This document shows, piece by piece, positions 35,328 through 44,478 of a stretch of DNA of 64,000 bases. The stretch comes from Pseudohongiella sp. O18. Lineage in GTDB: Bacteria > Pseudomonadota > Gammaproteobacteria > Pseudomonadales > Pseudohongiellaceae. Each line of letters starts with the position of its first letter. The stretch's first letter is position 1. Location: assembly GCF_021729085.1 (NCBI RefSeq), contig NZ_JAJSAR010000001.1:310001-374000 (forward strand), given 5' to 3'. A program made the translations under genes and the position numbers. The notes beneath the pieces were generated by a model that did not search any database, was not told where the DNA came from, and worked only from the letters and a program-made list of their open reading frames with translations.

Positions 35328-35768
35328 ATGAAAATGCCATTGCCAATGACATCGAAACTGGCGCTGCTGGGCACCCTGCCGTTTGTGCTGTGCGCCATTT
35401 TTCTTGCGCTGGACATCCTCAGCCTGCCATTTCTGGGGAGCGTGCCGGGACTGTTGAGCAGTTATACATTGGTAATCGCAGTGTTTATGTGTGGCGTCCA
35501 CTGGGGGCAGTATCTCCAGCAGCCCAGTGGACAATTCACCAACCTGTTCATTATCAGCAACATCCTTACCGTGATGCTGTGGGTCGCCTGGCTGATCCTG
35601 CCCGTCGACATTTTCCTGATGCTCGCACTGCTGGTGTTTATCGGGCTGTTGTATATCGATACACGACTCAGGCTGCGTGCGGTCATCAGTAAGACCTATT
35701 TCCGCACGCGCCTGATTGTCACTTCCGTGGTTGCCGTGTTCCTGCTGCTGTCCATCTACGTCATATAG
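35328..35768 (+). CDS. DUF3429 family membrane protein
   Basis: A 146-residue inner-membrane protein with about five hydrophobic segments (around 12-30, 42-58, 74-90, 92-110 and 126-145). It fits the DUF3429 family, including the conserved FMCGVHWGQYL motif in the second segment. Function is unknown. It follows the ABC operon in the same direction by 36 bases, with a hairpin in between, so co-expression is possible but may be damped. It is convergent with the MHS transporter, 4 bases apart. Confidence 0.8.
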   Translation: MKMPLPMTSKLALLGTLPFVLCAIFLALDILSLPFLGSVPGLLSSYTLVIAVFMCGVHWGQYLQQPSGQFTNLFIISNILTVMLWVAWLILPVDIFLMLALLVFIGLLYIDTRLRLRAVISKTYFRTRLIVTSVVAVFLLLSIYVI

Positions 35769-35772
35769 TGGC

Positions 35773-37161
35773 TTAGCTGTGAATATCGGTGCCGTGGGTT
35801 TCCGTCAGCAGCCACACCGATCCCAGCGTCAACGCACCAGCCAAAGCAATGTAGACAGAGACAAAAAACACGCCATACTCTGTCCATAGCAGGACTGCAA
35901 TCGTGGGTGCCAACGCGCCGCCGACGATGGCACCAATCTGGTAACCCAGCGACGCTCCCGAGTAACGCACATGCGTTGAGAACAGTTCGGTAAAAAACGC
36001 TGCCTGCGGTCCATACTGCATCCCCATGAAGACAAGGCCGCCAGTGATAGCCAGCAGAATCATGGCAAAGTTACCGGTATCTATGAGAGGGAACAGCGCA
36101 AAGCCCCACAACCCGGTCAACAGTGCACCGAGCATGAATATTCGACGCCGGCCATGACGATCAGAATAACCGGCCGCCCAGAACTGGAATGGCACCTGAA
36201 TGGCTGAGCCAATCAGTACCGCCGCCAGCAGGGTGTTGCGCGACAGCCCCACGCCATCAGGACTGCTGCCATAGGCCACAACAAACGCAATAAGAATATA
36301 AAAAGTGACCTGGATAGACAGGAAGGCACCCGCCGCCAGACAGATGCGCCCAGGGTAAAGTCGCAGGGCCTCTAGCACGGGCGAACGAACGGGCCCGGGC
36401 GGACTGTCGGCAATCACCTCCGCCAGTGCTTCCTCGGGTGACTGCAGCGGCTCACCGCTGGTCAGGCTGGACTTCTGGCTTGCCCGTTGCTGCTTCAGTC
36501 GAGCCAGCTCTTTGAACGCCGGTGTATCCTCAAGATGCAGCTGGACATACATGGAGATGCCTATCAAGACAATGCTGGCCAGGAACGGCACCCGCCAGCC
36601 CCAGCTCATGAAGGCCTCTTCAGACACAGAATAGCTGATACTCAGGAAAGCCAGATTCGCCAGAATGACCCCGATCGGCGCACCAGCCTGGGCATAGGCT
36701 CCATACCAGCCACGTTTATTTGCCGGTGCTGACTCGGTAACGAGCAACATGGCACCTCCCCACTGACCGCCGATGGCCAGGCCCTGTACAAAGCGCAGGA
36801 TGATCAACGTCAATGGCGCCAGCGCGCCAGCCGTTTCGTAGCTCGGCAGCAGGCCAATCAGTGTCGTCGCCACGCCCATCATCATCAGCGCAATCACCAG
36901 AACCCGCTTACGACCGATGCGGTCGCCAAAGTGACCAAAAATGATTCCGCCGAGTGGCCTGGCAATAAAGCCTATGGCAAAGGTGCTGAAGGAGGCAATC
37001 AGTGCCACCGTGGGTGGCATATCAGAGGGGAAAAACAGTACTGGAAAAACAATGGCCGCTGCGGACGCGTACAAAAAGAAGTCATACCATTCGATGGATG
37101 TACCCGCCAGCGAGGTCAGAGCGACTTTGCGCATACTGGCTTTGGTATCGTGCTCGTTCAT
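35773..37161 (-). CDS. MFS metabolite:H+ symporter (MHS family)
   Basis: A 462-residue major facilitator with 12 predicted helices. MHS-family signatures: TSLAGTSIEWYDFFLYASAAAIVFPVLFFP at the N-terminus, GFIARPLGGIIFGHFGDRIGRKR at the 2-3 loop, and RFVQGLAIGGQWGGAMLLVTE in helix 4. The central loop (about 215-255) is long and charged, as in the shikimate, ketoglutarate and proline/betaine transporters. It should import an organic acid or compatible solute with protons; substrate unknown. GAGG lies before the ATG. Confidence 0.92.
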   Translation of the reverse strand: MNEHDTKASMRKVALTSLAGTSIEWYDFFLYASAAAIVFPVLFFPSDMPPTVALIASFSTFAIGFIARPLGGIIFGHFGDRIGRKRVLVIALMMMGVATTLIGLLPSYETAGALAPLTLIILRFVQGLAIGGQWGGAMLLVTESAPANKRGWYGAYAQAGAPIGVILANLAFLSISYSVSEEAFMSWGWRVPFLASIVLIGISMYVQLHLEDTPAFKELARLKQQRASQKSSLTSGEPLQSPEEALAEVIADSPPGPVRSPVLEALRLYPGRICLAAGAFLSIQVTFYILIAFVVAYGSSPDGVGLSRNTLLAAVLIGSAIQVPFQFWAAGYSDRHGRRRIFMLGALLTGLWGFALFPLIDTGNFAMILLAITGGLVFMGMQYGPQAAFFTELFSTHVRYSGASLGYQIGAIVGGALAPTIAVLLWTEYGVFFVSVYIALAGALTLGSVWLLTETHGTDIHS

Positions 37162-37266
37162 GCTTACCTCATTTACTGTTATTGTTATGGGCTGTTGCAG
37201 CGAGCAGGAAGGCCAGTGATGACCGCACTGACAGCCACCACTTCAAGCATCATTCTACGTTCAGCA

Positions 37267-37881
37267 TTATTCTTCGCGCTGATAGTGTCCCATCAGCATA
37301 CCGGTGCCCAGAATATGACCTTCTATCGCCGCAAGCAAGTCAGCCTTGTTGAGGCCCTCGGGCAGATTCAGAGCGGTATCCAGCGCATAGATACGGAAGT
37401 GATAGGCGTGCAGCTTGCCGTCCACCGGCGGACGCGGGCCAAAGTATCCAGTCTGGCGTATGCCGTTGATACCGTTGATCATACCGGCCAGGGCGGGAAC
37501 CGTAGTAACCTGCGCGTCACGCGGCAGCCCTTCAGGAATTTCACCAGCCGCAGCGGGAATGTTATAGGCAACCCAGTGGACAAATGGCTGGGGCGTCGGT
37601 GCAATCGGATCGTCCATTACCAGGGCCAGCTGCTCAGTACCTTCCGGGAGATCAGCCCAGGTAATCTGTGGCACCAGATTGTCGCCATAGGCGGTATAGG
37701 CCAGCGGTATGGTGCCATGGTGATCGAATGCACTGCTGCCCACAGTGATCGTGTCTTCCATCTCGGCCATCGCTGACATCTGATGGTCCTGCGCGGCAGA
37801 CACATGACTGAGTGTCAGGGCAAAAAGAGCGGATGCCAATATCGCTGGTGCGCGCCATTGAAGCAAAGTGTGTTTTAACAT
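37267..37881 (-). CDS. YbhB/YbcL-type PEBP protein, exported
   Basis: A 204-residue phosphatidylethanolamine-binding-family (Raf kinase inhibitor-like) protein with a signal peptide (about 1-30). Family motifs: SPQI-like NLVPQITWADLPEGTEQLALVMDDPIAP, PFVHWVAYNIP, GYFGPRPPVDGKLHAYHFRIYALD, and a C-terminal HILGTGMLMGHYQ. Bacterial members are small-ligand binders with no settled function. GGAG lies before the ATG. It stands alone, divergent from the ABC transporter at 38 kb. Confidence 0.92.
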   Translation of the reverse strand: MLKHTLLQWRAPAILASALFALTLSHVSAAQDHQMSAMAEMEDTITVGSSAFDHHGTIPLAYTAYGDNLVPQITWADLPEGTEQLALVMDDPIAPTPQPFVHWVAYNIPAAAGEIPEGLPRDAQVTTVPALAGMINGINGIRQTGYFGPRPPVDGKLHAYHFRIYALDTALNLPEGLNKADLLAAIEGHILGTGMLMGHYQREE

Positions 37882-38008
37882 GATCGGGTCTCCTTAATGA
37901 GTGACGCAATCAGCATAGTGCAGCGCTGCCAGCGACTCAACTTGGTTCAGCCGAGTTGCGACCAAAGGGGAGCTTGCCGCGCCGAACATTGCATGACAGA
38001 CTTCTGCC

Positions 38009-39766
38009 ATGACAAACCCGCCTGATCGTAATCAATCTCCCCTACTACAAGCTCTTCGGTTTGTACGCCCATACTCACGCCAGATTCTGCTCGCTCTGCT
38101 GGCACTCATCTTCACGGCAGCCATTACACTGGGCCTGGTGCAGTATGTTCGCATCATCGTTGATGCAGGTTTTGTCGCAGGCTCCAGTCAATCACTGGGC
38201 ACGGCAATAACCGGGTTTGTTGTGGTCGCCCTGCTGCAGGCATTCGGCACCTTTGCTCGCTTTTACTGGGTGTCCTGGCTGGGTGAGCGGGTGACGGCAG
38301 ATATTCGCCAGGCAGTGTTCGGTCACCTGCTGTCTTTGCATCCGGGTTATTTTGAGGATAACCGCAGTGGCGAAATACAGTCGCGGATTACGACAGATAC
38401 CACTTTGCTGCAGACCGTCATAGGTTCCTCTGCCTCCATCGCCTTGCGCAATCTTTTGCTGCTGATCGGTGGTGTCATCTTTCTGTTCATTACGAACCCA
38501 CGTCTGACTTCAGTAGTGTTGTTGTGCATACCTCTGGTAATCGGTCCTATTGTCCTGTTCGGTCGACGCGTCAGAAAGCTATCACGTCACACGCAGGACG
38601 AGATCGCCAGCGTTGGGGCATACGTTGGTGAAAGCATTCAGCAGATAAAAACCGTTCAGGCCTACAACCACCAGGCCACTGACAGACGTCACTTTGCTGA
38701 ATACGTCGAACGGGCATTTGATGTCGCACTGGCACAGGTTAAAGCCCGCTCCATCATGATTGCTCTGGTCATGACCCTGGTGTTTGCGGCGCTGGCGGCG
38801 ATGATCTGGGTTGGTGGCCGGGACGTGATCAGCGGACGCATGACAGCAGGTGAACTGACCGCCTTTGTTGTTTACGCAGTCATGGTGGCCTCTGCCGTGG
38901 GCGCGATCAGCCAGGTAATTGGCGACCTGCAGAGAGCTGCGGGCGCAACCGAGCGACTGATGGAGCTGCTGAACGCCGAGTCGCTGATTACCACGCCAGA
39001 CCCGGTGGTACCGCTGCCCGCAGAGATCGCCGGCCAGCTGGCCATCAACAGACTGAAATTTACTTACACGACACGGCCTGGACAGCCAGCTATCGACGGG
39101 TTGGATCTGAGCGTCCCGGCGGGCTCCAGCCTTGCACTGGTCGGACCCTCCGGCGCCGGCAAATCGACACTCCTCGACCTGGTTTTGCGCTTTTACGACC
39201 CTGACAGTGGTGAAATTCTGCTCGACGGCATCAATATCCGTCATGTTGACCCACTTGATCTTCGCCAGCATATCGCTCTGGTAAGCCAGCAACCGGCGAT
39301 GTTTACCGGCACTGTGATGGAAAACATCCGTTATGGACGTCCTGATGCCAGTGATGCCGAGGTTCACGCGGCAGCCGAGGCGGCCTATGCCAGCGAGTTT
39401 ATCGAACGGCTGCCAGACACCTGGCACAGCTATCTGGGAGAGGCGGGTATTCGGCTGTCCGGCGGTCAAAAGCAGCGCCTGGCCATCGCCCGCGCCATCC
39501 TGAAAAACCCCCGCATCCTCTTGCTGGACGAGGCTACTAGTGCATTGGATGCCGAAAGCGAGTCAAACGTCCAAATGGCTATTGAGAAGTTGATGCCCGG
39601 GCGCACCACCATCATCATCGCTCACCGTCTGGCGACGGTCAGGAATGTCGACCGCATTGCGGTCATGGATAAAGGACAACTAGTGGCACTTGGCAGTCAC
39701 GATGAACTGATGGCAACTAACGCGCTGTACGCTCGCCTTGCCAATTTACAATTCTCAACAAATTGA
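38009..39766 (+). CDS. ABC transporter, fused permease-ATPase (MsbA-like)
   Basis: A 585-residue half-transporter: six-helix exporter membrane domain (about 20-315; GYFEDNRSGEIQSRITTDTTLLQ is the typical coupling-helix region) and an ATPase domain (about 340-580) with Walker A GPSGAGKST (near 379), signature LSGGQKQR (near 488), Walker B ILLLDEAT and H-loop IIIAHRLATVRN. It should act as a homodimer exporting a lipid or amphipathic compound. The family matches the lipid A exporter-like group seen in proteobacteria beside MsbA. It stands alone; the diguanylate cyclase gene starts 59 bases downstream in the same direction. Confidence 0.92.
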   Translation: MTNPPDRNQSPLLQALRFVRPYSRQILLALLALIFTAAITLGLVQYVRIIVDAGFVAGSSQSLGTAITGFVVVALLQAFGTFARFYWVSWLGERVTADIRQAVFGHLLSLHPGYFEDNRSGEIQSRITTDTTLLQTVIGSSASIALRNLLLLIGGVIFLFITNPRLTSVVLLCIPLVIGPIVLFGRRVRKLSRHTQDEIASVGAYVGESIQQIKTVQAYNHQATDRRHFAEYVERAFDVALAQVKARSIMIALVMTLVFAALAAMIWVGGRDVISGRMTAGELTAFVVYAVMVASAVGAISQVIGDLQRAAGATERLMELLNAESLITTPDPVVPLPAEIAGQLAINRLKFTYTTRPGQPAIDGLDLSVPAGSSLALVGPSGAGKSTLLDLVLRFYDPDSGEILLDGINIRHVDPLDLRQHIALVSQQPAMFTGTVMENIRYGRPDASDAEVHAAAEAAYASEFIERLPDTWHSYLGEAGIRLSGGQKQRLAIARAILKNPRILLLDEATSALDAESESNVQMAIEKLMPGRTTIIIAHRLATVRNVDRIAVMDKGQLVALGSHDELMATNALYARLANLQFSTN

Positions 39767-39825
39767 CGTAGGCCTGCGGGTCTGTAAGACTGCACCCATC
39801 AATAAACCTGTAAACCTGAGCACCT

Positions 39826-41409
39826 ATGACCTGGTGGATATTGCCTTCATTATTGGGCACGGTGATCTGTCTGTACGTGACCCGTCAAACCAGCATGTTC
39901 ATGCGGCCTCCCGCCGGACAGTACATGGCCGCCATGGGTGGCATGGTAGCCTGGTGGTGCGCAGGTCAATGGGCAAGTCTATTGTGGCAGAACCTGGATT
40001 ACCGCTATTTCATCGCACAGCTGCAATATGTCGCCATTGCATCAGTGCCAGTGCTCTGGTTTTCCGCGTCGCTGTGTTACGCCGGCTATGACCGGATCGT
40101 CAGGCGCTGGGCCCCTCTGATCTGGATACCACCCGCTGTCACCATTTTGTTGGCGTTCACCAACAGCTATCACGGTCAGCTCTGGGCTGATTTTCAGCCG
40201 CGAACCGACTCGGTAGGCCTGGATATCACCTACGGCCCCTGGTTCAAAGTTTACGTCGCCTACAGTTACAGCGCGGTCACCATAGGTACGGTGATTCTGG
40301 CCAACCGAATTGGTTTTCTGCCGGGTCACCGGCGGCAGTTTTTTTACGTGATCTCAGCGCCTCTGATGGTCCTCACACTTAACCTGCCCTTCATTTTCGG
40401 AGTGCAGCTGCTACCCATAGATCCGACGCCTCTGGGGTTCGCCCTTGCCAGCCTGATTCTGATGTCAGCGCTAAAGCACAAAGTGTTCTCTGTCCTGCCA
40501 ATCGCCAGGCGGCACATCCTCGACAAACTCGAAGATGGTGTCATTACCATTGATGATCAGGGGCTTATCGCCGATGCTAATGCCGCAGCAAAATCCTTGC
40601 TCGGCGCTGAGGCTATCGTGTTTGGCAAACCTCTGTCAGATGCCCTGCCGAAGGGTGCATTAGCAACGGGAACGGATCACAGCGAGACCCGACTGACAGA
40701 CGGTCGATGGCTTGATATACGTATGAGCCCAGTCCAGAGTCTGGACGGACCGGCCAAAGGTCAGATCGTGCTGTTGCGAGACATCACTCGGGATAAACAC
40801 TTGCAACACACGGTTGAACAAACACAACATACCCTGGAATCGCTAAACAGCCGATTGCAGGCACAGGCCCACACGGATGATCTGACGCAGCTGTCCAACC
40901 GGCGTCATTTATACCAGCGGATGCAGGAAGAGTGGTCACGGAGCGAGCGAAGAAGCCAGCCGGTTTCTCTGATACTGCTGGACTTTGACCACTTTAAAAA
41001 ACTTAATGATTCCTACGGGCACCAAACCGGCGATCAAGTGCTGGCTCAGGCAGCTACGCTGATAAGACAATCCATTCGCCCAGAAGACTTAGCATCGCGC
41101 CACGGCGGTGAAGAACTTGCTGTTCTATTGCCGGATACCGCACTGGAGGATGCCGTGGAAGCAGCTCAGCGCATTCAGCAGACAATCAGTGATCACAAAT
41201 ACAGTTCTACCGACGGCCAGGAATTCTCTCTCACAATCAGCGCCGGGGTCGCTTGCCGTGAGCCTGAAGATGGCTCCGTCGACGCTCTGGTGGCGCGTGC
41301 TGACAGCGCTCTGTACCACAGCAAACGGACCGGTCGAAATGCAGTCAGTGTAGCAGGACACAATGATGTACAGCGCCTGGGAGCTGACCACAAACAGATC
41401 AGCGCATAA
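39826..41409 (+). CDS. Diguanylate cyclase with 7TM sensor and PAS domain
   Basis: A 527-residue protein: N-terminal histidine-kinase-type 7TM region (about 1-215), PAS-like domain (about 222-325; LEDGVITIDDQGLIADANAAAKSLLG), coiled coil, and GGDEF domain (about 355-520) with an intact GGEEL active site near residue 428 and LDFDHFKKLNDSYGH for metal and substrate binding. It should make c-di-GMP in response to a membrane or internal signal. The RxxD inhibitory site is not obvious five residues upstream of GGEEL (the stretch reads DLASRHGGEE). The PilZ protein at 18 kb is one possible receiver. It overlaps the convergent methyltransferase by 11 bases. Confidence 0.92.
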   Translation: MTWWILPSLLGTVICLYVTRQTSMFMRPPAGQYMAAMGGMVAWWCAGQWASLLWQNLDYRYFIAQLQYVAIASVPVLWFSASLCYAGYDRIVRRWAPLIWIPPAVTILLAFTNSYHGQLWADFQPRTDSVGLDITYGPWFKVYVAYSYSAVTIGTVILANRIGFLPGHRRQFFYVISAPLMVLTLNLPFIFGVQLLPIDPTPLGFALASLILMSALKHKVFSVLPIARRHILDKLEDGVITIDDQGLIADANAAAKSLLGAEAIVFGKPLSDALPKGALATGTDHSETRLTDGRWLDIRMSPVQSLDGPAKGQIVLLRDITRDKHLQHTVEQTQHTLESLNSRLQAQAHTDDLTQLSNRRHLYQRMQEEWSRSERRSQPVSLILLDFDHFKKLNDSYGHQTGDQVLAQAATLIRQSIRPEDLASRHGGEELAVLLPDTALEDAVEAAQRIQQTISDHKYSSTDGQEFSLTISAGVACREPEDGSVDALVARADSALYHSKRTGRNAVSVAGHNDVQRLGADHKQISA

Positions 41410-42139
41410 GTTCGTAGATGCTCATATTGACCGCACTGGCAAGATTTAGTGAGTCAATGGCACCACTGCCCGGAATCGAATAAACGGTCGCACCTGTCAT
41501 TGAAATCAAATCCGATGGCAGCCCTCGTGCCTCATTTCCAAATACCAGGCAACGGCTGTGTCGGAACGCTGCCGACTTCAGCGACTCGCCCTGCATGCCG
41601 AGACAGGCGATATCCGCGTGGCGCAGCTGCAGCTGCCCGGGCGTAATGTCACATTCAACAGGCACATGGAAGATTGCCCCCATGCTGGCACGAACCACCT
41701 TGCTATTGAATGGATCAACACTGCCCGGACTTAGCAGACAACGAAAACCACCGAACCACGCCAGTGTGCGCAGTATGGTGCCCAAATTGCCGGGATCCTG
41801 TATTTCATGAAAGTAGACTGAGCGTTCCGCTTTTTCCGCTGCCCCACTGCAAGACTGAATCGCGGCTATTGGCACACAGGCTATGATTCCCTGCGGTGAG
41901 CGCGTATCTGACAATTTGCTCATGAGTGCATCGCTGACCACACGTTTTCGAAGACGTCCTGGCCAGCCTTCAAAACGCTCTGTTACCAGCAATTCACTCG
42001 CCTGCAGGGCAACATTGAACGCAGAAGCTTTCTCCAGCTCCTGAACCAGATGCTCACCCTCCGCAAGAAAATATCCCGCCTGCTGACGGTACTTTTTCTG
42101 GTGCAGCTTCCTGATCAGGTCTGTCGTCAATTCACCCAT
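41399..42139 (-). CDS. TrmH/SpoU-family RNA methyltransferase
   Basis: A 246-residue SPOUT methyltransferase that uses SAM to 2'-O-methylate rRNA or tRNA. Motif 1 (QDPGNLGTILRTLAWFG, about 114-130), motif 2 (LVFGNEARGLPSDLI, about 195-209) and motif 3 (IPGSGAIDSLNLASAVNMSIYE) are clear. The N-terminal substrate-binding domain (KLHQKKYRQQAGYFLAEGEHLV) is that of the RlmB/TsnR group. Two starts are possible: ATG at 42139, or GTG at 42145 directly after the flavoprotein stop; both share the same upstream AAAGG. It lies downstream of the COG2509 gene and is probably co-transcribed. Target base unknown. Confidence 0.88.
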   Translation of the reverse strand: MGELTTDLIRKLHQKKYRQQAGYFLAEGEHLVQELEKASAFNVALQASELLVTERFEGWPGRLRKRVVSDALMSKLSDTRSPQGIIACVPIAAIQSCSGAAEKAERSVYFHEIQDPGNLGTILRTLAWFGGFRCLLSPGSVDPFNSKVVRASMGAIFHVPVECDITPGQLQLRHADIACLGMQGESLKSAAFRHSRCLVFGNEARGLPSDLISMTGATVYSIPGSGAIDSLNLASAVNMSIYELMR

Positions 42140-42145
42140 TAGCAC

Positions 42146-43765
42146 TCAGCCTTTGTGTCCCTGTGTCATCGCCAACGCGACTGCTTCAGCAACCTTGATA
42201 CCATCCACACCAGCCGACAGAATACCACCAGCATAACCGGCACCCTCTCCCGCCGGATACAGGCCTCGCGTGTTCAGACTCTGCAGACTCTGCTTGTCGC
42301 GTGTCAGCCGGACCGGAGATGACGTTCTTGATTCAATACCCGTCAGCACAGCGTCGTCCCGATCGAAACCACGAATCTGTCGCCCAAACACTGGCAAGGC
42401 CTCGCGAATTGCATCAATCGCATACTCAGGAAGGGCACTGTCCAGCGAGCCTAATCTAATGCCAGGCTTGTAAGAAGGGATCACGTCACCCAATTTTTCG
42501 GATGATTTCCTGCGAATAAAATCTCCTACCAGTTGCGCCGGCGCACTGTAGTCTTCGCCACCCAGGTGATAGGCCTGAGTTTCCAGAGCCTCCTGTAAGG
42601 CAAGCCCTGCCAGCGGGCCACCCGGGAAATCCTGCTCCGGACTGATGCCAACAACAATACCGGCATTGGCATTGCGCTCATTGCGTGAGTACTGGCTCAT
42701 GCCGTTAGTCACAACACGACCGGTCTCTGAGGTCGCGGCCACCACAGTGCCACCCGGACACATGCAGAAACTGTAAACAGACCGTCCATTTTTTGCGTGA
42801 TGAACCAGCTTGTAATCCGCCGCACCCAGTGCCGGGTGCCCCGCGTATTTGCCCAGCCTGGCCTTGTCGATCAGGGACTGCGGGTGCTCAATGCGGAAGC
42901 CTATCGCAAACGGCTTGGCTTCCATGAATACACCACGCGCGTGCAACTGACGGAAAGTGTCCCTCGAGCTGTGACCAAGCGCCAGCACAACATGCCTGGA
43001 CATGATCTGTTCGCCCGACTCCAGGACCACGCCTTCCATACCGTCGTCGCCTGTCAGAAAGTCCACTACCCGGCTTTCAAAGCGTATCTCGCCGCCCAAT
43101 GACTCAATCTGTTTACGCATGGCTGCCACGACTCCGGTCAAACGGAATGTGCCGATATGCGGCTTGCTGACGTACAGTATCTCCTCAGGTGCGCCGGCCT
43201 GCACAAACTCCTGCATGACTTTGCGACCATAGAATTTTGGGTCTTTGATCTGACTGTACAGCTTGCCATCAGAGAACAGACCGGCACCGCCCTCACCAAA
43301 CTGGACGTTGGACTCAGGCGTCAGTTGTCGCTTGCGCCAAAGCGCCCAGGTGTCCTGTGTGCGCTGACGAACATTGCGGCCACGCTCCAGCACGATGGGC
43401 CGAAAGCCCATCTGCGCCAGAATCAGTGCCGCAAACAGGCCGCAGGGGCCAAAACCAACGATGACGGGGCGATCGGTCAAATTCGCAGGCGCGCTGGCAA
43501 CCTGATAGTAGTTCGTGTCCGGTGCTGGCCTGATATGCGTGTGATTGACTGCAGCAGCCAATACAGCGGCCTCATCTCGCACTTCAACGTCGACAATATA
43601 GACAAAGGTAATTTCACTGTTCTTTTTGCGCGCGTCGTAACTGCGCTTGAACACAACGATATTGAGGAGATCCTCCTGAGGGATGCCAAGTCGTTGCGCG
43701 ATGGCGGCTGGCAGGGCCTCGGGGGCATGGTCGAGCGGCAAAGCAAGTTCAGTCAAGCGAATCAT
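42146..43765 (-). CDS. COG2509-type FAD-dependent oxidoreductase
   Basis: A 539-residue flavoprotein. After an N-terminal domain of about 95 residues (MIRLTELALPLDHAPEALP ..., VFKRSYDARKKN) is the FAD-binding site VIVGFGPCGLFAALILAQMG and a following ERG; VALGHSSRDT and GEGAGYAGGILSAGVDG complete the FAD-binding elements. This is the uncharacterised FAD-dependent dehydrogenase family COG2509, often called NAD(P)/FAD-dependent oxidoreductase. The reaction is unknown. The ATG at 43765 gives the family N-terminus; the frame is open to 43831 but only with a TTG. It is divergent from rlmE. Confidence 0.88.
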   Translation of the reverse strand: MIRLTELALPLDHAPEALPAAIAQRLGIPQEDLLNIVVFKRSYDARKKNSEITFVYIVDVEVRDEAAVLAAAVNHTHIRPAPDTNYYQVASAPANLTDRPVIVGFGPCGLFAALILAQMGFRPIVLERGRNVRQRTQDTWALWRKRQLTPESNVQFGEGGAGLFSDGKLYSQIKDPKFYGRKVMQEFVQAGAPEEILYVSKPHIGTFRLTGVVAAMRKQIESLGGEIRFESRVVDFLTGDDGMEGVVLESGEQIMSRHVVLALGHSSRDTFRQLHARGVFMEAKPFAIGFRIEHPQSLIDKARLGKYAGHPALGAADYKLVHHAKNGRSVYSFCMCPGGTVVAATSETGRVVTNGMSQYSRNERNANAGIVVGISPEQDFPGGPLAGLALQEALETQAYHLGGEDYSAPAQLVGDFIRRKSSEKLGDVIPSYKPGIRLGSLDSALPEYAIDAIREALPVFGRQIRGFDRDDAVLTGIESRTSSPVRLTRDKQSLQSLNTRGLYPAGEGAGYAGGILSAGVDGIKVAEAVALAMTQGHKG

Positions 43766-43854
43766 GATCAGTCCTGGCCGGCGACACCGGCAGAGGTTTA
43801 TAGACGGATATGCTATGCTCTGACCCGTCAAAAGTCACTCTTCGAACGTAAATT

Positions 43855-44478
43855 ATGGCCCGATCCAAAAGCAGTGGCCGTTGGCTCAATGAGCATGTCA
43901 ACGACCCATACGTCAAACAGGCCCAGCGCGACGGTTATCGCTCGCGAGCCAGCTACAAGCTGATAGAGCTGATCGACAAAGACAGGCTTATCAAGCCTGG
44001 CATGCTGGTGCTGGACCTTGGCTCAGCGCCAGGCGGCTGGTCACAGGTGGTCGCACCAATGGTCGAACCCAAAGGCCGCGTGATAGCCTCCGATATCCTG
44101 CCCATGGACTCCATCGCTGATGTTGATTTTATTCAGGGTGACTTCACTGAACAGGAAGTGTTCGATCAGATCATGGCCAGCCTGGGCGGGCAGCAGGCCG
44201 ATCTGGTGATGTCGGATATGGCACCAAACATCAGTGGTGTGAATGCGGCTGATCAGGCAGCTTCGATGTACCTGGTGGAACTGGCACTGGATATGGCCCG
44301 TGAAGTGCTGAAACCTGGGGGTGATTTTGTCGCCAAGGTATTTCACGGCGAAGGTTACGACGACTACGTCAAGGATGTACGCAGCAGTTTCAACAAAGTT
44401 GTAATCCGCAAGCCAGATGCCTCCCGCGCTCGTTCACGGGAGGTGTATCTGGTGGCTAAAGGCTTTAACGGCGCTTAA
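43855..44478 (+). CDS. rlmE: 23S rRNA (uridine-2'-O)-methyltransferase RlmE
   Basis: A 207-residue enzyme that methylates U2552 in the A-loop of 23S rRNA on the 50S subunit. The SAM site [14 protein letters not shown] is at 52-65, and the K-D-K-E catalytic tetrad is intact as Lys35, Asp121, Lys161 and Glu196. The N-terminal [20 protein letters not shown] is the family signature. In many gammaproteobacteria rlmE sits before ftsH; here it stands alone between a divergent flavoprotein and a convergent GGT that it overlaps by 4 bases. Confidence 0.96.
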   Translation: MARSKSSGRWLNEHVNDPYVKQAQRDGYRSRASYKLIELIDKDRLIKPGMLVLDLGSAPGGWSQVVAPMVEPKGRVIASDILPMDSIADVDFIQGDFTEQEVFDQIMASLGGQQADLVMSDMAPNISGVNAADQAASMYLVELALDMAREVLKPGGDFVAKVFHGEGYDDYVKDVRSSFNKVVIRKPDASRARSREVYLVAKGFNGA

